Assembly (NCBI GenBank): GCA_024229495.1
Contig: JAAESJ010000371.1
Coordinates: 1-38,184, forward strand
From: Verrucomicrobiaceae bacterium
GTDB taxonomy: Bacteria; Verrucomicrobiota; Verrucomicrobiia; Verrucomicrobiales; DEV007
Direction: 5' to 3'
Length of the DNA: 38,184 nucleotides
This document shows positions 8,854 through 15,405 of this stretch, one piece after another. The translations under genes and the position numbers were made by a program. The notes beneath the pieces were generated by a model. It saw nothing but the letters and a program-made list of their open reading frames with translations. It made no database searches and was not told the DNA's origin. Numbering within the stretch: the first letter of the stretch is position 1; each line of letters opens with the position of its first letter.

Positions 8854-10113
8854 TTATTTTCCAATGCAGGTGATGGCTGTTCCGGTCCTCAAGATGAACT
8901 TATTCTCGCTTACCGCATAACCATAGACCTTGTCTCCCTCGTTCACTGGTATTGCATTCTCAGCAATCACTTTGGGCTCCAGTGCGGATGCCTCCATTAC
9001 CAAGGACGTGCCGTTTTTGCAAAATAGGTAGATTTTTCCGGCGGCTGCGAGAGGTGAGGCCCAGCATCCGTCTGGCAACTTGTGCTCCCAGCATTGGGTG
9101 CCGTCTTCAATCCTCTGTGTCTGTAATGTTCCGGCTCGATTAATAAAGAATACTAGGTTTTGATCGATGAGCGGTGACGCAAAGCTTGATGTAACGGATT
9201 TTGCTCGCCACTCCAGGTGGGTATCGCTGATATCGCCCTTTCCTCCAAGACGGATGGCGAGACTCTGCTTTGGGTAGGAGGAAGCTGCAAAAATGAGTCC
9301 GTTTGCACTGCTTGGTGAGGCTACGGTGTTCTTTTGGATGTCATTAAACCACCAGATCTTTTTGCCATCAGTGAGGCGGTAGCCTTCTATGGTACCGTTG
9401 GAGCTGATGATAATTTGTTCTTCGCCTTTGTGCTTTAGGTAAAGCGGGGTGGTCCATGAAACCCTAGGTTTTCTTGGGGTTTTCCAACGGGTCTTACCCG
9501 TTAACCGATCGACACAAATCAGATATGATGGTCCCTCATGGTCAATAAGCAGGATCAGTTCGCCGGGGACGCCAACCAGGGATGATCCGATCCCATGGCC
9601 TCCCTTGAACTTACCGAATTCTCTCGTCAGGCTGCGATCCCAACGCCTTTTTCCGTCATGGTCAAATGCGAGGAGATCGCCGCTTTCAAAGAAGACATAG
9701 ATGCCCTTGGGGCCGGTTACCGGAGTTGGCGCCCCTTGGGAGATCATGCTGGTAACTTCCTTTACCTTTTCGGTGGCCTCTATAGTTCGTTTCCAGATGA
9801 CTTTTCCGGAAGCTAAGTCGAGGCACTCAAGAAAGAGGGATTCCTTGTTCTTACCGCCGGTGCTTGTTACATAGACATGATGGCCCCAGATGGTTGGGCT
9901 TGATTGACCGAATCCGGTAATCGCCGTTTTCCATAGGATTCCTTGATTTACAGACCAGTTCACCGGGAGATTATCAAGAGAACTTCTGCTATTTCCCTTG
10001 CCCCTGAAACCCGGCCAATTCGAGGGTTCGGCACAGCAGTTGCCTGTGTTGCCAATGAGGAATGCCAGGGTGCAGATAATTATTTGCGGGATGTGCCTTG
10101 TGGGCATTTTCAT
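8854..10113 (-). CDS. Secreted PQQ-like beta-propeller (BamB-like) protein
   Basis: The 419-residue product starts at the ATG at 10113; an in-frame GTG lies 18 bases upstream. The signal peptide is MPTRHIPQIIICTLAFLIGNTGNCCA, followed by NWPGFRGKGNSRSS, the standard entry sequence of planctomycete and verrucomicrobial PQQ-repeat proteins. Repeats of about 40-45 residues follow, with strand/turn patterns such as LECLDLASGKVIWKRTI, LICVDRLTGKTRWKTPR and IEGYRLTDGKKIWWFND (xxAxDxxTGKxxWxx), which build a seven- or eight-bladed propeller. Whether it binds PQQ is doubtful: such stand-alone propellers are usually structural or protein-binding. It follows the unknown gene 10175-11104 by about 60 bases and is probably co-transcribed with it. 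Confidence 0.85.
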   Translation of the reverse strand: MKMPTRHIPQIIICTLAFLIGNTGNCCAEPSNWPGFRGKGNSRSSLDNLPVNWSVNQGILWKTAITGFGQSSPTIWGHHVYVTSTGGKNKESLFLECLDLASGKVIWKRTIEATEKVKEVTSMISQGAPTPVTGPKGIYVFFESGDLLAFDHDGKRRWDRSLTREFGKFKGGHGIGSSLVGVPGELILLIDHEGPSYLICVDRLTGKTRWKTPRKPRVSWTTPLYLKHKGEEQIIISSNGTIEGYRLTDGKKIWWFNDIQKNTVASPSSANGLIFAASSYPKQSLAIRLGGKGDISDTHLEWRAKSVTSSFASPLIDQNLVFFINRAGTLQTQRIEDGTQCWEHKLPDGCWASPLAAAGKIYLFCKNGTSLVMEASALEPKVIAENAIPVNEGDKVYGYAVSENKFILRTGTAITCIGK

Positions 10114-10174
10114 ATAGAGATAATTCTCCACTGTTTGATTCAGGGTAATTGTAGAAAGATTATCCTGTAGCTTA

Positions 10175-11104
10175 TTAATCCTGTGATTTTTGGTTCATGA
10201 GGTTCCAGACCTCAAAGAGTTTGCTGTTTTTCTGGATGAGTGAAAACAATAGGTTTCCGTGCGAGTTGTAGCATTGGAATATCGTTGATTCATCACCCTC
10301 GAAATCGGCCAAGTGGGCAATGCACTGGAAGACTTCTCCGAGATCGATGGCCATTATCCCCTCCGGTGAGGTAAGGGAAATTACTCCTTCCGGGTGGCAT
10401 TCCCTGGTTGGCGAAAATGCTCTCGAGCACGATGTCATTGAGCGATTAAAGTCCAACCAAATATCCTGGTTAATGAAGCATGCAAATGAGATGATGTGAT
10501 AAAGAGGGTGAGAGGATATCCGGGATCTGGTTTCGTCTCTCTTTATAGTGCAACATGGGCAAAGTGAGCGGTGCTGGTCGGACATCGTTGCTGACGCCGG
10601 AAGGTGATCATGGGTTCTGATTAGTTCTTTCGTCAGGAGACCCACTGCTTTTTCTTCTGGTCTCGGTAATTCTATGGTCAGTTGTTCATCGCGATCCAGA
10701 GAGGTTAAGACAAGGTTGAGCTTGGTGGGCAAGAGTGGATCTTTGCTCAACAGTGCGCTCAACACATTGCGGAATTCGATATTCAATCCTGATTCTGGCA
10801 GACAAAGGCAGGACTTATCAATGATCACCTTTGGTTCATCGACCCTGAAACTGCATGAAATTTCAGGATTGATGATGGTGATATCACAGCGGTTGAGTTC
10901 CGATAGGAATTTTCCGCAAAGCTCCGGTGTTAAATCCAATTCCCATGATTCATCGCGTAGCGCGGAGGTAATCTGATTCGCAGTGGAAGTCACCCCTGAA
11001 CTGAAATGATTGACAGGTGTTTTGCTATCGATGCCTTGTCTTATTGTGACGATGAATTGGGAATAATTGACGGATCGGCAGGAGCGATTGGGGGGGGTGC
11101 TCAT
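10175..11104 (-). CDS. Hypothetical protein with CPCC motif, weakly HemS/ChuX-like C-terminus
   Basis: This is a 309-residue soluble protein with no signal peptide. The start is supported by GAGGG placed six bases before the ATG, and it begins 13 bases after the sulfatase stop, so the two are probably translated from one message. Recognisable features are few. A cysteine pair-rich stretch LCPCCTIKRDE (about residues 181-191) could bind metal or act as a redox site. The C-terminal segment, with IDLGEVFQCIAHL, STIFQCYNSHGNLLFSLI and FEVWNLM, has the strand pattern (dG at a turn, terminal Trp) of heme-utilisation HemS/ChuX proteins. That similarity is by eye and weak. No function is assigned. 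Codon use looks slightly more AT-rich than the adjoining sulfatase, which may mark a different history. Confidence 0.65.
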   Translation of the reverse strand: MSTPPNRSCRSVNYSQFIVTIRQGIDSKTPVNHFSSGVTSTANQITSALRDESWELDLTPELCGKFLSELNRCDITIINPEISCSFRVDEPKVIIDKSCLCLPESGLNIEFRNVLSALLSKDPLLPTKLNLVLTSLDRDEQLTIELPRPEEKAVGLLTKELIRTHDHLPASATMSDQHRSLCPCCTIKRDETRSRISSHPLYHIISFACFINQDIWLDFNRSMTSCSRAFSPTRECHPEGVISLTSPEGIMAIDLGEVFQCIAHLADFEGDESTIFQCYNSHGNLLFSLIQKNSKLFEVWNLMNQKSQD

Positions 11105-11117
11105 GACGAGCCCTCAT

Positions 11118-12542
11118 TTATTGAGGCTTGTGCCAGGGAGTCCGGGCATTTTTGGTGATCTCGCCGTCAAGTTCATCCATGCGGTTGGTGAGCTTCTTGA
11201 CCAGTGTGGGATTTTCCTTGGCCAGGTTATTCTTTTCCCCCATGTCGGCAATCAGGTCGAAGAGTAGAATCTCTGGAGCCGAGGCCTTCCAGTTCTTCCC
11301 GGCGTTCCTTGGTTTTCTCTTCCTTTTGACCAGCAGTTTCCACTGATTTTGTCGCAATCCCTGAATGTCACCGCGGGAAGTGTAGTAGAGGAACTCCTTG
11401 CGCGGGGATTTGGCCTCGCCGGTGAGCAGGGTCGAGGCATCGAGTCCGTCAATCTTACGCTTTGCGGGCAGGGGGGTGCCGGTCAGTGTGGCGATGGTGG
11501 GCAGCAGGTCAATCGTACCCATGAGCTCGTGGCATTCGCTGCCCGCAGGGATGCGCCCGGGTGCCCACATCACGCAGGGCACACGCTGCCCGCCCTCGAA
11601 AGTGGAGCCTTTGCCGTCACGGAGTGGTCCGGCACTGCCACCATGGTGCCTGAAAGGCAGCCATGGACCATTGTCAGTGGTATAGATCACATAGGTGTTC
11701 TTGGAGAGATCCAGTTCGCGGACCTTGTCCATCAGGCGGCCGACCTCGGAGTCGATATGCTCGATGGTGTTGGTGTAGGCGTTGAGGTGATTGGGGTCAC
11801 GCACATCGTCAGGAACATAGAGGGGGATGTGTGGCATCGAGTGCGGCAGGTAGACAAAGAAGGGTTTTTCCTTGTTGGCGGTGATGAAGTCGATGGCCTT
11901 CTGGGTGTAGCGGCGGGTGACCGTGCGCTGGTCGGCGGGCAGCTCGACAATTTTCTCGTTCTCCATCAGTGGGGTTTTCCACTTGGTGAGTGTTGACTCA
12001 GGATCCTTCCAGAGCGCGTCCATGCCTGCCCAGCCGCCCTTGGGCTTGCCCTTGTTGTCCGGGTGGTTCATGTCGTTTGAGTAGGGGATGCCGAAGTAGG
12101 TGTCGAAGCCGTTCTGCTGGGGCAGGGTCTCGGGATGGTGACCGAGATGCCACTTGCCGAAGGCAGCGGTGGAGTAACCCTGTCCTTTCAGGTGATCGGC
12201 AATGGTGTGCTCCGTGGAGTTCAATCCCTTGGTGGAGGAGGGGAAGAGCACGTGCTGGTGCATGCCGACGCGCTTGGGATAGCAGCCGGTTAGCAGGGCC
12301 GCCCGTGATGGCGTGCACACCGGGGATGCCACCATAAAATTGGTGAAACGCCGACCCTCCTTGGCCATGCGGTCGATGTTCGGGGTCTTTATCTTCGTTG
12401 AGCCGAAGCAACCGAGATCCCCGTATCCCTGGTCGTCAGTGAAGATGATAATAAAGTTGGGCTTATCTTTGGCTGCCTGCGAGTGCGGCGGGCTCAGGAC
12501 AAGCGGCAGGATGAGCGAAGCAAGGAGAAGGAATCGGATCAT
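11118..12542 (-). CDS. Secreted arylsulfatase A-type sulfatase
   Basis: This 474-residue sulfatase has a signal peptide (MIRFLLLASLILPLVLS, ending SQAA). Metal ligands D36-D37 lie in IIIFTDDQGYGDLGCFG. The canonical activation motif is C76-T-P-S-R80 followed by AALLTG, so C76 should be converted to formylglycine. GKWHLG, YTTDNG and FEGGQRVPCVMWAPG complete the active-site set, and LPHSMPHIPL is the usual strand before the metal site. The layout matches arylsulfatase A / N-acetylgalactosamine-6-sulfatase-like enzymes. The open frame reaches upstream to a TTG at 12578, but that would add a Pro/Gly-rich tail before the signal peptide, so the ATG at 12542 is chosen. It is the first gene of a likely operon with the unknown at 11104. 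Substrate is unknown. Confidence 0.93.
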   Translation of the reverse strand: MIRFLLLASLILPLVLSPPHSQAAKDKPNFIIIFTDDQGYGDLGCFGSTKIKTPNIDRMAKEGRRFTNFMVASPVCTPSRAALLTGCYPKRVGMHQHVLFPSSTKGLNSTEHTIADHLKGQGYSTAAFGKWHLGHHPETLPQQNGFDTYFGIPYSNDMNHPDNKGKPKGGWAGMDALWKDPESTLTKWKTPLMENEKIVELPADQRTVTRRYTQKAIDFITANKEKPFFVYLPHSMPHIPLYVPDDVRDPNHLNAYTNTIEHIDSEVGRLMDKVRELDLSKNTYVIYTTDNGPWLPFRHHGGSAGPLRDGKGSTFEGGQRVPCVMWAPGRIPAGSECHELMGTIDLLPTIATLTGTPLPAKRKIDGLDASTLLTGEAKSPRKEFLYYTSRGDIQGLRQNQWKLLVKRKRKPRNAGKNWKASAPEILLFDLIADMGEKNNLAKENPTLVKKLTNRMDELDGEITKNARTPWHKPQ

Positions 12543-12693
12543 GCCTTGATTGAACCTTCCCCCGGGGGGCGGGGTCAAGGTTAAAGCGGCCGGATTTTGC
12601 GCCTACTCAAGTGCACAATTCCCGGTTACACCGATGCCGCAGTTTGCTTTTCCCGGTCAGGAAGTGGCTGCGTATAATTACAGATAAAATTCT

Positions 12694-12722
12694 CGGGTGA
12701 CCTGAAAGTTTCAGGTCACCCG
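12694..12722 (-). terminator. Perfect 14-bp hairpin, likely Rho-independent terminator
   Basis: The arms CGGGTGACCTGAAA (12694-12707) and TTTCAGGTCACCCG (12709-12722) are perfect inverted repeats around a single central G, so in RNA the loop would be formed by the innermost bases. It lies 29 bases beyond the HEAT-repeat gene stop on the minus strand and is followed in that direction by AGAATTTTATC, a modest T tract. It would end the oxidoreductase/HEAT transcript before the sulfatase gene. Confidence 0.72.
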
Positions 12723-12750
12723 ATATGAAGTTATCCGGATAAGGTTCCAA

Positions 12751-13458
12751 CTAGGCGCTTGCCTTGAGACCAAGCTCCGCAGCAATTTTAGCTGCCTTGG
12801 TCGTGCCTATCTTGAGGACCATTCCATAGATGGCTTTGGCGTCCGCTTTCTTGCCATGGGCGAGCATGTTCTCTGCACACTGGAGCATAGCGTCGCAAAC
12901 GGCAATCTTAACTGAAGGGTTTGCCCAATTTGCGTCAGTAACTTTAGCGGATCTGAGTGTCTTGACGGCGTCCGCTGACCCAATGGCTCCGAGTGCGAGA
13001 GCGCCGGCAGTTGAGATGTCAGCGTCCTTGTCAGAGAGTGCTTTTGCTAGCGGTGCTACCGGTACACCTTCCCCTCTAGCTCCGAGAGAAGAGATGATAC
13101 CGATCTTGATCTTCTTTGGTGCCTGATCGATGGCTCCGATGAGGGCCTTCACGGCTTCCGGAGAATCGTTAGCCTCAAGCGCGTGGCGGGCCATGTGGGA
13201 GAGTTGCTCGTCGTGCAATAACTTTGCCAGTGCGGGAACGCTGTGTGCGGTGCCTATTGTCTTGAGGGCCCGGCAGAGGGTATCCTTGGCTGCACGGGGT
13301 ATATCGGTGCCCAGAGCGGCGGCAAGCTGGCCTTCGAGGCTTTTGCGGGCAGCGGCATCGCCATGGGTTGCGACAACCGTGTCCTGGATGGCCTGGACGG
13401 CCTTGGGGTCAACGCCCCATTCATAGGTTTTTAATGATTCAAGTGCCTGATCTAACAT
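12751..13458 (-). CDS. Cytoplasmic HEAT-repeat protein
   Basis: The 235-residue, helix-only, alanine-rich protein has no signal peptide. Repeating units of about 30 residues such as HSVPALAKLLHDEQLSHMARHAL, EAVKALIGAIDQAPKKIKIGII, VPVAPLAKALSDKDADISTAGA and ADAVKTLRSAKV follow the HEAT/PBS-lyase repeat pattern, forming a right-handed solenoid suited to protein binding. The start is well supported by AGAAGGA nine bases upstream of the ATG. The gene begins 50 bases after the stop of the Tat-exported oxidoreductase (13509-14723) and shares its transcript, which then ends at the hairpin at 12694-12722. A cytoplasmic scaffold paired with an exported enzyme is curious; it might act before export, for example on folding or cofactor loading, but that is speculation. 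Confidence 0.82.
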   Translation of the reverse strand: MLDQALESLKTYEWGVDPKAVQAIQDTVVATHGDAAARKSLEGQLAAALGTDIPRAAKDTLCRALKTIGTAHSVPALAKLLHDEQLSHMARHALEANDSPEAVKALIGAIDQAPKKIKIGIISSLGARGEGVPVAPLAKALSDKDADISTAGALALGAIGSADAVKTLRSAKVTDANWANPSVKIAVCDAMLQCAENMLAHGKKADAKAIYGMVLKIGTTKAAKIAAELGLKASA

Positions 13459-13508
13459 GGTGATTTTTCCTTCTAAAGTGGTTTAAATGGGTTGCTAAAT
13501 TTCTTGCA

Positions 13509-14723
13509 TTAGATCTGCCAGGGCTCGCGGCGGGCACGGTGCCTGAGGCGGTCCGCCTCCGCGTCGCCGATAAACGCCTGCTTGCCCGCGTCCCACTTCA
13601 GCGAGCGGTTCAGTTTGTAGGCAATGGTGGCAAGGTGCGGCACAGCCATCGTGTTGATGGCGTATTCAATATCCCTGAAGGGTTTATTGCGAGTTTTGAC
13701 GCAATCGATGAAGTCGCCGCTAATGCCGCCACTACCGGCATACTTGGGCACTTCCTTGCCTGCGCGCTCGACGTTGTCCCTGCCGACGTGCATCTGGCCG
13801 ACACCGGGTTTGTTGTGGGTGATTTCGATGCCGTTGGGATACTTGAGACTGACGAATTTCTTGCCGTCAATTTCGCCGAGGACCGCTTCATTCGGCTGAA
13901 GGTCACGCACGTCTACCGCGAACGTGGCTCCGCCGAAGTGGTGAGCACCCCAGTCAGTCATTCCTCCGCCGGAGTAGTCGATGTAGGATCTCCAGCTGTT
14001 GCCGCTGGTCGAGAAACTGCCAGAGCAGCGTTTGCCATTGTATGGTGCCCACGGTGCGGGTCCGAGCCACATTTCCCAGTTCATGTCACCGGGGACGTTC
14101 TCGGGGGGCAGGTTGCATGGCTTGGACATTGGTCCAACGTTGACGTTGATGGAGCTGATCTTGCCGTAGCTGCCATTCCAGCAGCGAATCACGGTTCCTT
14201 TATAGTCCTGCAGCACACGCTGACTGCCTCCTGAAACAACCCGCCCGTATCGCCTGGCAGTTTCAACCATGAGTGATCCCTCACCCAGAGTCAGTGATTC
14301 AGGCTTTTGGCAGAACACATCCTTACCATGGCGGCAGGCCTCAATGATCATCTGAGCATGCCAGTGGTCAGGGGTGGCGATGTGCACGGCGTCAATGTCA
14401 TCGCGGGAAAGGATTTCCCGATAGTCGTCATGAGCCTTGCAGTCCTTATTGCCGTATTTGGCGTCAGTCTTGGCTTTCCCCTGGTTCATCGCGCCCTTAC
14501 GCACATCACATATGGCTACATACTGGACATCTTTCTTGCCAAGGAAGGCTCCGTGGTCGCCCCTTCCCATGTTGCCGATTCCAATGCCGCCCATGACGAT
14601 CCGGTTACTGGGAGCCGGCCTGTCGGCATTGCCGAGGGCGGATGCTGGAATGATGGCAGGGAAGCCGAAGGCGGCTGTCGCGGTGCCTGTGGTCGAGAGA
14701 AACTTACGGCGCGTGGTTTTCAT
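13509..14723 (-). CDS. Tat-exported Gfo/Idh/MocA-family oxidoreductase
   Basis: The 404-residue protein begins with a twin-arginine signal (TTRRKFLST, R5-R6) and a hydrophobic stretch to about residue 30, so it is probably exported folded with its nucleotide bound. The Rossmann entry is RIVMGGIGIGNMGRG (41-55), followed by CDVRK, ATPDHWHAQMI and, at 138-142, CQKPE. The lysine of the catalytic EKP motif (K140) is present but the preceding Glu is Gln, a variant seen in many PVC members of the family. DWGAHHFGGATFAVD and the C-terminal GDFIDCVKTRNKPFRDIEYAI match the substrate domain. It likely oxidises or epimerises a sugar or cyclitol with NAD(P). No Shine-Dalgarno sequence precedes the ATG; the leader is AT-rich with a promoter-like element (14733-14761). 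The HEAT gene follows. Confidence 0.92.
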   Translation of the reverse strand: MKTTRRKFLSTTGTATAAFGFPAIIPASALGNADRPAPSNRIVMGGIGIGNMGRGDHGAFLGKKDVQYVAICDVRKGAMNQGKAKTDAKYGNKDCKAHDDYREILSRDDIDAVHIATPDHWHAQMIIEACRHGKDVFCQKPESLTLGEGSLMVETARRYGRVVSGGSQRVLQDYKGTVIRCWNGSYGKISSINVNVGPMSKPCNLPPENVPGDMNWEMWLGPAPWAPYNGKRCSGSFSTSGNSWRSYIDYSGGGMTDWGAHHFGGATFAVDVRDLQPNEAVLGEIDGKKFVSLKYPNGIEITHNKPGVGQMHVGRDNVERAGKEVPKYAGSGGISGDFIDCVKTRNKPFRDIEYAINTMAVPHLATIAYKLNRSLKWDAGKQAFIGDAEADRLRHRARREPWQI

Positions 14724-14732
14724 AATATTTTA

Positions 14733-14761
14733 TTTATATAAACCCTCAGTTTAGGGCACAA
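14733..14761 (-). promoter_or_regulatory. Sigma-70-like promoter with very short leader for the 14723 oxidoreductase
   Basis: Read on the minus strand: TTGTGC (14761-14756), a 17-base spacer, then TATAAA (14738-14733). The ATG follows after nine more bases, so transcription would begin within a few bases of the start codon. The leader contains no Shine-Dalgarno sequence, which agrees with a leaderless or near-leaderless message. The -35 match is only three of six, so this stays a candidate. Confidence 0.45.
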
Positions 14762-14794
14762 GACTTAAATGATGGGTGAAATGAGAAGGTTAAC

Positions 14795-15400
14795 CTAGGT
14801 GAACCAGCACAGGTACCAATAATTCCCGAGGGGCTCGGCTTTGTAGAGTGTCCCCCCAAAGATCATCCTTATTTTTCCCAGTTCCTCATCATCCCTGGGT
14901 CCCTGGCCTGGAAACCTGGGATCCGATTTATTACAGCGCATTATCCTGCCACTTGGGTCGTAAATGACACCATGCCAGTTATCAATGATGCCTCCCCAAG
15001 AGAAAGAGACCCGGAACTCTGGCTCGTTTTCCGATTTATAGGCTATTCCATGATGCGTGCCTTTTTGGGAAATGCTGCCGGATTGTAACATGGCGACAAT
15101 TTCGGAGTATTCCGGCTTCAAACGGTAAAATCTCAGCTGGAGTCCCAGATCATTGAGAAGATCTGTGCCGTAGGATAGAGAGCCGCTTACAATTAATGCA
15201 GCAAGAAGAATGCCCAGGCGTGGATGCCGCTTTTTCCTTATAGCGATGATGAGCTGAAAAATGCTGATAACCGTAAGGACAACAATAAAGGCATCAACGG
15301 CCCAAACCAATATCCACAAATTGATTATGAGGTCATGATGGAAAAGCGACCTGAGCAAGATAAACAGGATGCAGGATACGGGCAGAATCAAGAGATGCAT
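14795..15400 (-). CDS. Small membrane protein of unknown function
   Basis: This is a 201-residue protein with three predicted transmembrane helices in the N-terminal half (about residues 2-17, 26-53 and 63-79, separated by the basic loop AIRKKRHPR) and a soluble C-terminal half (about 85-201). The soluble part is rich in strands and aromatics (SFSWGGIIDNWHGVIYDPSG, LGNYWYLCWFT). I do not recognise a family. It starts only five bases after the stop of the large alpha/alpha-toroid protein, with AGGAAGG about 11 bases before the ATG inside that gene's 3' end, so the two are almost certainly translated from one transcript. It may anchor or sense something for its partner, but there is no direct evidence. 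Confidence 0.72.
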   Translation of the reverse strand: MHLLILPVSCILFILLRSLFHHDLIINLWILVWAVDAFIVVLTVISIFQLIIAIRKKRHPRLGILLAALIVSGSLSYGTDLLNDLGLQLRFYRLKPEYSEIVAMLQSGSISQKGTHHGIAYKSENEPEFRVSFSWGGIIDNWHGVIYDPSGRIMRCNKSDPRFPGQGPRDDEELGKIRMIFGGTLYKAEPLGNYWYLCWFT

Positions 15401-15405
15401 TGCTT

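Noticed and set aside
11349-11996. 215-codon plus-strand open frame
   Set aside because: Antisense to a sulfatase with full active-site motifs; a by-product of GC-rich codon positions.
13539-14234. 231-codon plus-strand open frame
   Set aside because: Antisense to the Gfo/Idh/MocA oxidoreductase; no recognisable motif.
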